Of a stretch of DNA of 64,000 nt, positions 51,766 through 63,062 are shown piece after piece. The notes beneath the pieces are model-generated. The model saw only the letters and a program-made list of their open reading frames with translations. It was not told where the DNA came from and made no database searches. The stretch spans positions 747,001 through 811,000 of the forward strand of contig NC_011989.1 in assembly GCF_000016285.1 (NCBI RefSeq). Reading direction: 5' to 3'. A program made the translations under genes and the position numbers. How positions within the stretch are numbered: position 1 is the first letter of the stretch; the number at the start of each line of letters is the position of its first letter. Origin of the DNA: Allorhizobium ampelinum S4 (GTDB taxonomy: Bacteria; Pseudomonadota; Alphaproteobacteria; Rhizobiales; Rhizobiaceae).

Positions 51766-52737
51766 ATGACGCTTCCTCTCGCTCCTTCGGCTTCCGCCCC
51801 GCATATGGACCCGAAGCGCTCCTTTCAGGCGCTGATCCTGACGCTGCACAATTACTGGGCCGACAAGGGCTGCGCCGTGCTGCAACCCTATGACATGGAA
51901 GTCGGTGCTGGTACGTTTCACCCGGCAACGACGCTGCGCGCGCTTGGCCCCAAGCCCTGGAAGGCTGCTTATGTTCAGCCCTCGCGCCGTCCGTCCGATG
52001 GCCGCTATGGCGAAAATCCCAATCGCTTGCAGCATTACTACCAATATCAGGTGATCCTGAAGCCGAACCCCTCCAACCTGCAGGAGCTTTATCTCGGCTC
52101 GCTAAAGGCTATCGGCCTCGACCCGCTGCTGCATGACGTGCGCTTTGTGGAAGACGATTGGGAAAGCCCGACGCTGGGCGCCTGGGGTCTTGGCTGGGAA
52201 TGCTGGTGCGACGGGATGGAAGTCTCGCAATTCACCTATTTCCAGCAGGTCTGCGGCATCGAATGCTCGCCGGTGGCGGGTGAGCTGACCTATGGTCTGG
52301 AGCGTCTGGCCATGTATGTGCAGGGCGTCGACAATGTCTATGACCTGAACTTCAATGGCCGCGAAGGCGAGGAAAAGATCTCCTATGGCGATGTTTTCCT
52401 GCAAGCCGAGCAGGAATATTCCCGCCATAATTTCGAATATGCCAATACCGAGATGTTGCTGCGGCATTTTACCGATGCCGAGAAGGAATGCCAGGCGCTG
52501 CTGGATGCCGGTGCGCCGGGCGAAAGCGCCAATCAGGTGCTGCATAAATGCGTATTTCCGGCCTATGACCAATGCATCAAGGCAAGCCACGTCTTCAACC
52601 TGCTTGATGCGCGCGGGGTGATTTCCGTCACCGAGCGCCAGAGCTATATCCTGCGGGTGCGCACGCTGGCCAAGGCCTGCGGCGAGGCGTTTTTGCAGAC
52701 CGATGCCGGTGGCGCGAATTTCGGCAAGGCCGCGTAA
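51766..52737 (+). CDS. glyQ: Glycyl-tRNA synthetase alpha subunit
   Basis: GlyQ is the catalytic class II subunit of the alpha2beta2 enzyme that charges tRNA-Gly. The 323-residue protein has the class II motifs: [30 protein letters not shown] (motif 1 region), [19 protein letters not shown] (motif 2), and [12 protein letters not shown] (motif 3). The start at 51766 is close to an ATG at 51754 and another at 51805, so the exact N-terminus is uncertain. glyS lies 2.3 kb downstream, separated by DUF4328 and aroA. Confidence 0.96.
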   Translation: MTLPLAPSASAPHMDPKRSFQALILTLHNYWADKGCAVLQPYDMEVGAGTFHPATTLRALGPKPWKAAYVQPSRRPSDGRYGENPNRLQHYYQYQVILKPNPSNLQELYLGSLKAIGLDPLLHDVRFVEDDWESPTLGAWGLGWECWCDGMEVSQFTYFQQVCGIECSPVAGELTYGLERLAMYVQGVDNVYDLNFNGREGEEKISYGDVFLQAEQEYSRHNFEYANTEMLLRHFTDAEKECQALLDAGAPGESANQVLHKCVFPAYDQCIKASHVFNLLDARGVISVTERQSYILRVRTLAKACGEAFLQTDAGGANFGKAA

Positions 52738-52770
52738 GAGCTTGGAAACGGCTGGGGAGAGGGCAAGGGC

Positions 52771-53511
52771 ATGACGCTGGACACCCTTCTCCGGCGAATG
52801 ACATGGATGCGGCGCGGCTGGCTGATTCTCGCAGCTCTCTGCGGGGTGCTTTATTTCATTCTGGTGCCGTTTTTTCTCTACACCGCCTGGGTTCAATATG
52901 TGGTGGCTGCCACCGGCTTTGCGACCTATACCGGCGTCACCAGCTGGCTGGCGCAGGGTATTGGTCGCTGGGCGGCTTTCATCGAGATTGGCGCTTTCGT
53001 CTTTCGGGTTGCCAGCGCCTGTTTCTGGTTGGCCTGGCTGTGGTTTGCCGTTCACTTCGCCATCCGTCTTTCACCTGATGCGCCGCCACGACTTGGCCCC
53101 TGGGTCTCGGTGATCTGCTGGTTCGTGCCGATCATCAAATATATATTTCCCCAGGTGGTGATGATGGAAATTGCCCGCATCACCATGCGCGATGACCACG
53201 CTCCGCCGGAAGGACAAGCGCCGGATCATGATCTGCCAGCCCTGAATGTTCGAGACTTGTACTGGCTCGTCCCATCCATTCTGGTCTGCAATCTGGTGAG
53301 CCTGACGGTGATGAATGTCGTATCGCAGGCTGTGGCCGACCGGTTGCAGTTCTCGGCCCATAGTCAACACATCCTGCATCTTGCCGCTGCCGGTGGTGTT
53401 GCGACCCTGCTGTCGCTTTTGGCCATGGATGCCTATGCCCGTACGATGGCGAAAGCCCAGGAAACCCGGTTGGCACGGTTGTTTCTTGATCGCGATCTGC
53501 CTGAAGCTTGA
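52771..53511 (+). CDS. DUF4328 membrane protein
   Basis: The 246-residue protein has about six hydrophobic segments (first at about 17-45). The central segment with PRLGPWVSVICWFVPIIKYIFPQVVMMEI matches the DUF4328 pattern of a proline-bearing helix followed by a conserved loop. The function is unknown. It lies between glyQ and aroA in the same direction, 33 bases after glyQ, and may be read through with it. No catalytic motif is seen. Confidence 0.75.
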   Translation: MTLDTLLRRMTWMRRGWLILAALCGVLYFILVPFFLYTAWVQYVVAATGFATYTGVTSWLAQGIGRWAAFIEIGAFVFRVASACFWLAWLWFAVHFAIRLSPDAPPRLGPWVSVICWFVPIIKYIFPQVVMMEIARITMRDDHAPPEGQAPDHDLPALNVRDLYWLVPSILVCNLVSLTVMNVVSQAVADRLQFSAHSQHILHLAAAGGVATLLSLLAMDAYARTMAKAQETRLARLFLDRDLPEA

Positions 53512-53556
53512 AGCTTGGCACATTGAAGATTGCAATGGAAACGGCGGCGCGCTACT

Positions 53557-53600
53557 TGCATAAGCCCTTAAGCCGGAAACGATTTGAGGAATTATGCAGC
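53557..53600. repeat. RIME-like element, degenerate partial copy 4
   Basis: TGCATAA (53557-53563) and GAATTATGCAGCAGG (about 53589-53603) with AGCCGGAAACGATTTGAGG between repeat the first palindrome of the copies at 17389, 28441 and 40057. The second palindrome is absent. It lies upstream of aroA, and the apparent N-terminal extension of AroA reads through it. Confidence 0.55.
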
Positions 53601-53634
53601 AGGCAAAAGCCCGGTTAAACCCACGGACATGCTC

Positions 53635-54906
53635 ATGACCCTTACCGCCCAGACCGCCGACGCCCTCACCATCCTGCCGCCCGCAAAGCCGCTAACCGGC
53701 CATGTCAGCCCGCCCGGCTCGAAGTCGATCACCAACCGTGTGCTGCTATTGGCGGGTCTGGCCAATGGCACCAGCCGGTTGACCGGCGCGCTGAAAAGCG
53801 ATGACACCCGCTATATGGCGGATGCGCTGAGGGCCATGGGCGTCACCGTTGAGGAGCCGGATGAGACCACCTTCGTCGTGACCGGCACAGGCCTGTGGCG
53901 CGCCCCTGAGGAGGCGTTGTTTCTCGGCAATGCCGGTACGGCGACCCGCTTCCTGACGGCGGCGGTGGCGCTGGCCAATGGCCGATTCACCATCGACGGC
54001 GACGAGCATATGCGCAAACGGCCGATCCAGCCGCTGGTCGATGCGCTGCAATCTCTGGGCGTGGCGATTGCCGCCCCAAGCGGCTGCCCGCCGGTTGCCA
54101 TTGATGCCAAGGGTGCGTTTACCAAAAACCGGGTGGTAATCGATGCCGGTCTCTCCAGCCAATATGTCTCAGCGCTGCTGATGGCCGCCCCGATGGCGGG
54201 CGCGGCTTTTGAGGTGGAACTGGCCGGTAGCGAGATCGGCGCGCGCGGCTATATCGACCTGACACTTGCGGCCATGCGCGCTTTCGGCGCCCGCATTGAG
54301 CAACCGTCCCAGACAATCTGGCGGGTTGAGCCGACCGGCTACAAGGCAAGCGATTTCCACATCGAGCCGGATGCCTCCGCTGCCACCTATCTCTGGGCCG
54401 CCGAAGTATTGACCGGTGGAAAGATCGATATCGGCACGCCAGCCGGACAGTTTACCCAGCCCGATGCCAAGGCCCATACTGTCATTTCTGCCTTCCCGAC
54501 CATGCCCGCTGTGATCGACGGCAGCCAGATGCAGGACGCCATTCCGACAATCGCCGTGCTGGCGGCCTTTAACGAAACGCCAGTGCGTTTCGTCGGCATC
54601 GCCAATCTGCGTGTCAAGGAGTGCGACCGTATCCGGGCGCTCTCGACCGGCCTCAACGCCATCCGCCCCGGCCTTGCCACGGAAGAGGGCGACGATCTGA
54701 TCATCGCCGCCGATCCGGCGCTTGCCGGTCAGACCCTGCCCGCGAAGATCGACACCTTCGCCGACCACCGCATTGCTATGAGCTTTGCGCTGGCTGGCCT
54801 GAAAATCTCCGGCATCACTATTCTTGATCCCGGCTGCGTGGCGAAAACCTATCCCGGCTATTGGGACGCGCTGGCCTCGCTTGGGGTGGACTATCAGAAC
54901 GACTGA
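53635..54906 (+). CDS. aroA: 3-phosphoshikimate 1-carboxyvinyltransferase (EPSP synthase)
   Basis: AroA joins shikimate-3-phosphate and phosphoenolpyruvate in aromatic amino acid synthesis. The 423-residue protein has PPGSKSITNR with Lys30, the LGNAGTATR segment (97-105), DGDEHMRKRPI and a C-terminal IDTFADHRIAMSFALAG. The Gly101 and Thr102 positions match the ordinary class I type; the position equivalent to E. coli Pro101 is Phe106. An ATG at 53629 is two codons upstream. Rhizobiaceae usually carry another aroA of class II elsewhere, so this may be a second copy (inference). It separates glyQ and glyS. Confidence 0.9.
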   Translation: MTLTAQTADALTILPPAKPLTGHVSPPGSKSITNRVLLLAGLANGTSRLTGALKSDDTRYMADALRAMGVTVEEPDETTFVVTGTGLWRAPEEALFLGNAGTATRFLTAAVALANGRFTIDGDEHMRKRPIQPLVDALQSLGVAIAAPSGCPPVAIDAKGAFTKNRVVIDAGLSSQYVSALLMAAPMAGAAFEVELAGSEIGARGYIDLTLAAMRAFGARIEQPSQTIWRVEPTGYKASDFHIEPDASAATYLWAAEVLTGGKIDIGTPAGQFTQPDAKAHTVISAFPTMPAVIDGSQMQDAIPTIAVLAAFNETPVRFVGIANLRVKECDRIRALSTGLNAIRPGLATEEGDDLIIAADPALAGQTLPAKIDTFADHRIAMSFALAGLKISGITILDPGCVAKTYPGYWDALASLGVDYQND

Positions 54907-55013
54907 TCCGCTTAAGATGGCAGTTTGCCATTGTAAGCCCCCGGAAAATTTTGCTAGCAGGTGTCTACCTGTAAAATCGCTCGCCTCGTTCTGCTGAGGC
55001 AAGGAAAGTCAAT

Positions 55014-57308
55014 ATGCCCGATCTTCTGCTTGAACTTCGCTCCGAGGAAATCCCTGCCCGCATGCAGCGCAAGGCGGCGGGTGATCTGAAAAAGCTGGTC
55101 ACGGATGCACTTGTCGATGCGGGCCTGACCTATGAAGGTGCGCGGGAATATTGGACGCCGCGCCGGCTGGTGCTGGACATTCGCGGACTGACGGCCCGGT
55201 CTGCCGATGTGAAGGAAGAAAAGAAGGGGCCGAGCGTGTCGGCGCCAGAAAAGGCCATCGAGGGCTTTTTGCGCGGCGCGGGGCTCGCCTCCATCGATCA
55301 GGCCGTGGTCAAGACCGATCCCAAGAAGGGCGATTTCTACGTCGCGATGATCGACAAGCCGGGCCGGTCAGCCGAAGAGATCATTACCGAGGCGATGCCG
55401 GGCATTATCCGCAGTTTTCCGTGGCCGAAGTCCATGCGATCAGGTGCGGCGTCCATGCCAAAGGGTTCACGCTATGGCGGCATCGAAGGCAAGGGGTCGG
55501 AAAGCCTGCGCTGGGTGCGGCCGCTGCAATCCATTCTCTGCACCTTCGGCTCCGAGCACGACGAAGTGGCGATCATTCCCTTCGACATCGACGGGATCAC
55601 CGCCTCCAACATCACCTATGGCCACCGTTTCCACGCGCCGGAGGCCATCACCGTGCGGCGCTTCGACGATTATGTGTCGAGCCTGGAAAAGGCCAAGGTG
55701 ATCCTTGATGCCGAGCGGCGCAAGGATATCATCCTTCACGACGCTCGCGACGTGGCCTTTGCCAATGGGCTGGACCTGGTGGAAGACGAGGGTCTGCTGG
55801 AAGAAGTGTCCGGCCTGGTGGAATATCCGCAGGTCCTGCTTGGCACGTTTGAGGCCGATTATCTGTCGATCCCCTCGGAAATCATCCGGCTGACCATCAA
55901 GACCAACCAGAAATGCTTCGTCACCCGGCCAATTGGCGAGAGTGAAAAGCTCTCCAACCATTTCATCCTGATCTCTAACATCGCCGCCCATGACGGCGGC
56001 GCGGAAATCATCCACGGCAATGGCAAGGTGGTCCGCGCCCGCCTGTCCGACGCCCTGCATTTCTGGAAGCGTGACCAGGGCAATCTGCCGGATCTGGAAA
56101 CGCTTGAAGCAAGCGCTGCAAAATTCGGCCTCGACCTGAAAAAGCCGCTCGACCAGCGGATGGCCAAGCTGGATGCGCTGAACGTGACCTTCCACGCCAA
56201 GCTGGGAAGCCAGGGTGAGCGTGTGGCCCGCATCCGCGATTTGGCTAAGGTTCTGGCTCCTGTCGTCGGAGCCGATGAAGCTTTGGTGGACCGCGCCGTG
56301 GTGCTGGCCAAGGCCGATTTGCGCACCGAAGCCGTCGGCGAATTCCCCGAACTGCAAGGCCTGATGGGCCGCAAATATGCGACGCTTCAGGGCGAGCACG
56401 AAAGCGTCGCCGCAGCCATCGAAGATCACTACAAGCCACAAGGCCCATCGGATCGCCTGCCGGAAGACAAGGTGGCGATAACCGTGGCGCTGGCCGACAA
56501 GCTGGATACGCTGGTTTGGTTCTGGGCGATTAATGAGAAGCCGACAGGGTCGAAGGACCCGTTTGCGCTGCGGCGGGCGGCGTTGGGCGATGTCCGTATT
56601 TTGCTTGAGAAGAATATACGTCTGTCCTTGCTTGATGTTTTTGCTCATTCGTTGCTAGGCCGTTCACTTACGAGCGAGGAGATTGAGCGAATTATTGATG
56701 CCGCTATTTACGAAAGTGTTGCGGGTGGAGCGCCCAAAGACAGTACTTCTTCAAAGTACTCGCAGGAGTTTGCGTCGGTATTCTTGGGCGGGTCTCTCCT
56801 CTCCTTCTTCCACGACCGTCTGAAAGTCTATCTGCGCGATCAAGGCGCCCGCCATGACATTATCGACGCCGTGCTGACGCCTGAGGCCGACGACCTGCTG
56901 ATGGTCGCCCGCCGCGCCGAAGCACTCACCGCCTTCATCACCTCCGAAGACGGCAAGAACCTGTTGGCGGGCACCAAGCGCGCTACGCAGCTGCTGGCGG
57001 CGGAGGAAAAGAAGGGAACGGTGGTGGCCGATGGCGTGTCCGAGGCGCTGCTGACACTCGACGCCGAAAAGGCGCTTTACGCCGCCATCGTGCAAGCCAC
57101 CCAATCCGCAGCCGAGGCCGTCGCAAAAGAGGATTTCCGCTCCGCCATGCAGGCGCTTTCCACCCTGCGCGCCCCGGTCGATACATTCTTCGAGGATGTG
57201 TTGGTCAATGACGAGGACGCCGCCATCCGCGCCAATCGCCTGGCGCTGTTGAAGGCCATCCGCGAGGCAACCGGCACGGTGGCGGATTTCTCCAAAATTG
57301 CCGGGTAA
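55014..57308 (+). CDS. glyS: Glycyl-tRNA synthetase beta subunit, with a local AT-rich insertion
   Basis: GlyS binds and recognises tRNA-Gly for the alpha2beta2 enzyme. The 764-residue protein starts [15 protein letters not shown] and has [26 protein letters not shown] and [15 protein letters not shown], all typical. E. coli GlyS is about 689 residues. Codons from about 521 to 595 (nucleotides 56578-56800) are T/A-ending and include ATA, CTA, CGA and TCA, unlike the rest. The segment lies between the [11 protein letters not shown] and [15 protein letters not shown] regions and appears to be an insertion. The frame is intact. Confidence 0.92.
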   Translation: MPDLLLELRSEEIPARMQRKAAGDLKKLVTDALVDAGLTYEGAREYWTPRRLVLDIRGLTARSADVKEEKKGPSVSAPEKAIEGFLRGAGLASIDQAVVKTDPKKGDFYVAMIDKPGRSAEEIITEAMPGIIRSFPWPKSMRSGAASMPKGSRYGGIEGKGSESLRWVRPLQSILCTFGSEHDEVAIIPFDIDGITASNITYGHRFHAPEAITVRRFDDYVSSLEKAKVILDAERRKDIILHDARDVAFANGLDLVEDEGLLEEVSGLVEYPQVLLGTFEADYLSIPSEIIRLTIKTNQKCFVTRPIGESEKLSNHFILISNIAAHDGGAEIIHGNGKVVRARLSDALHFWKRDQGNLPDLETLEASAAKFGLDLKKPLDQRMAKLDALNVTFHAKLGSQGERVARIRDLAKVLAPVVGADEALVDRAVVLAKADLRTEAVGEFPELQGLMGRKYATLQGEHESVAAAIEDHYKPQGPSDRLPEDKVAITVALADKLDTLVWFWAINEKPTGSKDPFALRRAALGDVRILLEKNIRLSLLDVFAHSLLGRSLTSEEIERIIDAAIYESVAGGAPKDSTSSKYSQEFASVFLGGSLLSFFHDRLKVYLRDQGARHDIIDAVLTPEADDLLMVARRAEALTAFITSEDGKNLLAGTKRATQLLAAEEKKGTVVADGVSEALLTLDAEKALYAAIVQATQSAAEAVAKEDFRSAMQALSTLRAPVDTFFEDVLVNDEDAAIRANRLALLKAIREATGTVADFSKIAG

Positions 57309-57325
57309 GGAAAGCAGGCGCAGAC

Positions 57326-57817
57326 ATGGATAAAATCCTGATCAGCGCCTGCCTGATGGGTCGCCCGGTGCGCTATGATGGCAAGGGCAAGCCGTTGCAT
57401 CATTCTGCTATTGCCCGCTGGCAAGACGAGGGGCGGCTGGTGGCGTTTTGCCCGGAACAGGCCGGTGGCTTGCCGACGCCGCGTCCGCCAGCGGAAATAG
57501 AGCAGGGCGGCAATGGCGAGGATGTGCTGCAAGGCCGCGCCCGGGTGCTGGAAGTGACCGGCGGCGATGTCACCGCAGAGTTTATCGCCGGGGGCAGCAA
57601 GGCGGTGGATGTGGCCTTGGAACAGGGCTGTCGTTACGCGCTGCTGATCGATGGCAGCCCGTCCTGCGGCTCCGGCTTTATCTATGACGGTTCGTTTTCA
57701 GGCACCCGTCATCCGGGCTTCGGCGTGACAGCGGCCCTGTTGAAACAGGCTGGTTTTGCGGTGTTTTCAGATAGCGAAATCGATGCCCTGGAGGCCGCGC
57801 TTTCAAGCGGCTCTTAA
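57326..57817 (+). CDS. DUF523 domain-containing protein
   Basis: The 163-residue protein has three conserved Cys-containing motifs: SACLMGRPVRYDG at the N-terminus, AFCPEQAGGLPTPRPP and DGSPSCGSGFIYDG, plus TAALLKQAGFAVFSD near the end. This matches DUF523, a widespread family of unknown function possibly involved in metal or cluster binding (inference from the Cys). It starts 18 bases after glyS and is probably co-transcribed. A bidirectional terminator follows. Confidence 0.85.
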   Translation: MDKILISACLMGRPVRYDGKGKPLHHSAIARWQDEGRLVAFCPEQAGGLPTPRPPAEIEQGGNGEDVLQGRARVLEVTGGDVTAEFIAGGSKAVDVALEQGCRYALLIDGSPSCGSGFIYDGSFSGTRHPGFGVTAALLKQAGFAVFSDSEIDALEAALSSGS

Positions 57818-57821
57818 TAGC

Positions 57822-57851
57822 AAAAGCCGCCGGATTGCTCCGACGGCTTTT
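57822..57851. terminator. Bidirectional terminator between convergent genes
   Basis: AAAAGCCG (57822-57829) pairs with CGGCTTTT (57844-57851), with an inner GGA/TCC pair, ending the DUF523 transcript on the plus strand and the chemoreceptor transcript on the minus strand. Confidence 0.8.
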
Positions 57852-57870
57852 GTCTCGGGAGTGATCTGTT

Positions 57871-59751
<1,881 letters not shown>

Positions 59752-59912
59752 CTAAAAAAAGCCTAAAGACAGTCCCTTGGCAGTTTTTTGGTTGTATTTT
59801 ATCAATGGCTGACGAGTGGGTTGTGGGTCTGCGTTATGTCGCAAATGGCAAACGCAACGTCACAGTCTCAGATTGTCGCCTCATCAACACCAAGGGGCCG
59901 GTAGCTGAGGGA

Positions 59913-60332
59913 TTATTTCAGGCGCAGTTGCATTCTATCTGCATCGAGAGGGTGATGATCATCGCCGACGGCGGCGGTGGTTGCTGCCGTGTCGAGCCCG
60001 TCTCCGGCCAGCCCCACCAATTGGTTGTCGTGGTCCAGCCAGCCATCCGCCTTCTGGACGTAAGTGACGGGCGAGCCGCCCAGCCAGGCTTCGGTGCGTA
60101 CCAGCTGTTTATGGCCGTTGCTATCGCGAAGCTCGATCCGCTGGGTGCCTTCCGCTAGGATTTCCTGGGCCTGTTCCGGCGCTTTTATCGGGACGCTGGG
60201 CGGGCAGGTTGTGCAGGCCATAGCCGAAATACTGGGTGTCGCCACGTCGCCACCACGGATTATTTCGATGGACGAGGCCTGCGCCGTCTGTGACAGCAAC
60301 AGGGTGGCAAGAGTGGCGATCACGGCACGCAT
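59913..60332 (-). CDS. Exported HPE1-like (plant virulence effector-like domain) protein
   Basis: The 139-residue protein has a signal peptide (about 1-19, MRAVIATLATLLLSQTAQA) and a mature part beginning SSIEIIRGG, followed by SISAMACTTCPP with a CxxC pair, then QRIELRDSNGHKQLVRTEAWLGGSPVTYVQKA. This pattern resembles rhizobial proteins annotated as plant virulence effector HPE1-like; I recall that name from annotation, not from functional proof. A role in plant interaction is not shown. ATG 60332 has GAGGAG upstream. Confidence 0.6.
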   Translation of the reverse strand: MRAVIATLATLLLSQTAQASSIEIIRGGDVATPSISAMACTTCPPSVPIKAPEQAQEILAEGTQRIELRDSNGHKQLVRTEAWLGGSPVTYVQKADGWLDHDNQLVGLAGDGLDTAATTAAVGDDHHPLDADRMQLRLK

Positions 60333-60428
60333 TGACTGGCTCCTCAAATTCATAGGGAGAGATTAGCCAAAGGATGTTGTCGCGCCGTAATCTGGAATGT
60401 TCAAATTTTATCGATTGCTCGTTTTGGA

Positions 60429-61709
60429 TCAGGATTCCGACGGCTTTTCGCGGGCAATCGCCTGCCAGCCGATATCGCTGCGGCTGAAACCATTGTCCCA
60501 CTCCACCTGCCGGGCCAGCGCATAGGCCTTTGCCTGGGCTTCAGCCACCGTCTTGCCGCGGGCCGTGGCGTTCAGCACGCGTCCGCCGGTGGCAATCAAT
60601 TGGCCGTCCTTCAGGGCGGTGCCGGCATGGAAAACCTTTGCCTCGTCGCTGGCGGCAGGGATGGCGGCGATGGGGGTGTTCTTTGTGAAACTGCCCGGAT
60701 AGCCTTTCGATGCCAGAACCACAGTCAGCGCCGGATCGTCGTGCCACTCGGCTGAAACCTGATCCAGCGTGCCTGACGCGCAGGCATGCAGCAGCGGCAG
60801 GAGATCGCTTTTCAGCCGCATCATCAGCACCTGGCATTCCGGATCGCCAAAGCGAACATTGTATTCGATCAATTCGGGGCCTTTCTCGGTGATCATCAGC
60901 CCTGCGAAAAACACGCCGGAAAACGGCATGCCCAGTTCCGCCATGCCGCGCATGGTCGGCTCGATGATCTCGCGCAAGGTGCGCTCCACCATATCAGAGG
61001 TCATCACAGGGGCCGGGGAATAGGCGCCCATGCCGCCGGTATTGGGGCCGGTATCGCCATCGCCAACCCGCTTATGGTCCTGGGCGGTGGCCAGCGGCAA
61101 CAGCGTCTTGCCATCGCAAAGGCAGAAGAAGCTGGCTTCCTCGCCATCCAGAAACGCTTCTACCACCACCTCGGCGCCTGCGGCCCCAAACGCGCCTTCG
61201 AAACAATCGTCAATGGCCGACAGCGCCTCGTCCAGCGTCATCGCTACGGTCACGCCCTTGCCAGCCGCCAAACCATCGGCCTTGATGACGATGGGCGCGC
61301 CCTGCTGGCGCACATAGGCCTTGGCTTTGGGCGCATTGTTGAAGCGCTGGTAAGCGCCGGTCGGAATGTTGAAGCGGGCGCAGACATCCTTGGTAAAGCC
61401 CTTGGAGCCTTCCAGTTGCGCGGCTGCCGCCGATGGCCCGAAAACGGTGAGGCCCGCGGCGCGAAGCGCATCGGCAAGGCCTGCCACCAGCGGTGCTTCC
61501 GGTCCGACCACGACGAAATCCACCGCCTTGTCCTTGCAGAAGGCGATGACGGCGCTGTGATCGTCGATATTCACGTTGACCAGTTCGGCATGTTCGGCAA
61601 TGCCGGGATTGCCGGGCGCGGCGTAGAACGCGCCGATCAGCGGCGATTGGGCAAGCTTCCAGGCCAGCGCATGTTCACGTCCACCCGAACCGATCAGCAG
61701 AATATTCAT
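60429..61709 (-). CDS. purD: Phosphoribosylamine-glycine ligase (GAR synthetase)
   Basis: PurD makes glycinamide ribonucleotide, step 2 of purine synthesis. The 426-residue ATP-grasp enzyme starts [19 protein letters not shown], has [38 protein letters not shown] (about 142-152), [22 protein letters not shown] and the metal-binding [10 protein letters not shown]. The ATG at 61709 has GAGGGC upstream. It is followed on the other side by the acyltransferase gene on the same strand, with a 53-base gap, so the two are possibly unrelated functionally. Confidence 0.96.
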   Translation of the reverse strand: MNILLIGSGGREHALAWKLAQSPLIGAFYAAPGNPGIAEHAELVNVNIDDHSAVIAFCKDKAVDFVVVGPEAPLVAGLADALRAAGLTVFGPSAAAAQLEGSKGFTKDVCARFNIPTGAYQRFNNAPKAKAYVRQQGAPIVIKADGLAAGKGVTVAMTLDEALSAIDDCFEGAFGAAGAEVVVEAFLDGEEASFFCLCDGKTLLPLATAQDHKRVGDGDTGPNTGGMGAYSPAPVMTSDMVERTLREIIEPTMRGMAELGMPFSGVFFAGLMITEKGPELIEYNVRFGDPECQVLMMRLKSDLLPLLHACASGTLDQVSAEWHDDPALTVVLASKGYPGSFTKNTPIAAIPAASDEAKVFHAGTALKDGQLIATGGRVLNATARGKTVAEAQAKAYALARQVEWDNGFSRSDIGWQAIAREKPSES

Positions 61710-61762
61710 GGCACAGCCCTCTGGAAAACCTGCCCGGCGGTTAAGGCGGGCAGCCGAAAAGG

Positions 61763-62830
61763 TCAAGAGGAAAGGTGCGTGGCAGCGGGAATGTCCGCTT
61801 TGCCCGTTGCGGAGGACAAGGCTGGAAAACGTGCCTTCCACAGGCCGAGAAAGAAGCGGCGCGAGGGTTTTTCAATCACGCTATAGCTGAGTGTTGCCGC
61901 TGCAAGGCTGGCAAAAATCATCACGAGGCCGGTAAGCCAGCCGGGCAGGGTGGGGCCAAACGCAGTGCGTAGCACTGTGAGTGTCAGGAAGCTGACCGGC
62001 ATGTGGAAGAGATAGAGTGAAAAGCTGATCCGCCCCGCAAAACGCAGCGGAGCCGAGGCCAGCACCGTCTTGGAGAGCGGGGCTTCGCAGGCGGCCAGAT
62101 AGACGATGATGGTGGCGATCAGCGCCGTTGACGTCCCCCAGAAGGCATTGGCAGCGGCATAAAAGCTTTGGCCGAGAAAGAACAGGGCGATCAACCCAAG
62201 GACCACGAGACCGGAAAGCATCGTTGCGGGCCGGCAATAGCCAGCGGAAAACACCCGGCCTGCCAGAGCACCGAATAGAAAATAGGGAATTTTCGACAGC
62301 AGCACGATGCCGGGGCCGGGGAAGCCGAGATACATGGCGATGGCGAATCCGCCAGCGATGGCCGCGCAAAGGCCGGGACGCTTGGCCGGATTTTCGAAAC
62401 ACAGCCAGAGCAGCAGGAAAAACAGATAGAACTGGATTTCCGGTGGTACCGACCAGAACACGCCGCTGGAGCCGAGCATGGCGATATGGCGGAAGATCTC
62501 CACCAGACCTGTGACCGGCTGGATATAGTGCAGCGCCGGAATGGCCGACAACAGGATGACCAGCAGCACAGCGACCAGATAGACCGGATAGATCCGCACG
62601 AAGCGATGCACGAGATAATCGGCCACACTGGCACGGGTGAAGGGCTTTGTGCCGTAAAGATGGGCCATCAGAAAGCCGCTGAGCGAAAAGAACAGCGCCA
62701 CCGAGGGATCGCCGACCAGCATGGCTGGAAGGCTGATGCCAAGCAGCAAGGGCATATGCGAGAGCACCACGGCAAAGGCCGCAAGGCCGCGCAACCCGTC
62801 AAGACTCTGGATATATTGGCTTTTATTCAT
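61763..62830 (-). CDS. Acyltransferase 3 (OafA/YrhL-type) membrane protein
   Basis: The 355-residue protein has about ten membrane helices and the family signature near the N-terminus, [20 protein letters not shown] (about 5-24, including the catalytic-site His), then the [19 protein letters not shown] segment. Such proteins O-acylate cell-surface polysaccharides or nodulation-type oligosaccharides. There is no SGNH domain at the C-terminus, so it is the short form. The target cannot be named. The ATG at 62830 has AGGAAC upstream. It is divergent from tex. Confidence 0.88.
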   Translation of the reverse strand: MNKSQYIQSLDGLRGLAAFAVVLSHMPLLLGISLPAMLVGDPSVALFFSLSGFLMAHLYGTKPFTRASVADYLVHRFVRIYPVYLVAVLLVILLSAIPALHYIQPVTGLVEIFRHIAMLGSSGVFWSVPPEIQFYLFFLLLWLCFENPAKRPGLCAAIAGGFAIAMYLGFPGPGIVLLSKIPYFLFGALAGRVFSAGYCRPATMLSGLVVLGLIALFFLGQSFYAAANAFWGTSTALIATIIVYLAACEAPLSKTVLASAPLRFAGRISFSLYLFHMPVSFLTLTVLRTAFGPTLPGWLTGLVMIFASLAAATLSYSVIEKPSRRFFLGLWKARFPALSSATGKADIPAATHLSS

Positions 62831-62907
62831 CGCTGACCTGTTCCTGGCAGGGTGCGCCTGCTCCATTTTGAACTATAGGGGCAGCGGAGAAAAAGTGAAT
62901 GGTCATA

Positions 62908-62956
62908 AATGGTTAACCTTGTTCGGTTGGCGATTTCCTGACGGAATGGTTAACCT
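62908..62956. promoter_or_regulatory. Two TTAACCAT half-sites (CtrA-like) in a direct repeat
   Basis: AATGGTTAACCT occurs exactly at 62908-62919 and 62945-62956, 37 bases apart, each with the palindrome GGTTAACC. Read on the minus strand it gives TTAACCAT, the half-site linked to CtrA in Alphaproteobacteria. It lies between the divergent acyltransferase and tex genes. Confidence 0.4.
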
Positions 62957-63062
62957 GCCGGTTGATCTTCTGGCGGCTTTCCTGTGGAGTCGCATCGCTT
63001 GGCTGTTGTGTTGCCCGATTGGCTGGCTACAGTGCGCGCCGCACGATCAAGAAGGAAGTTTC

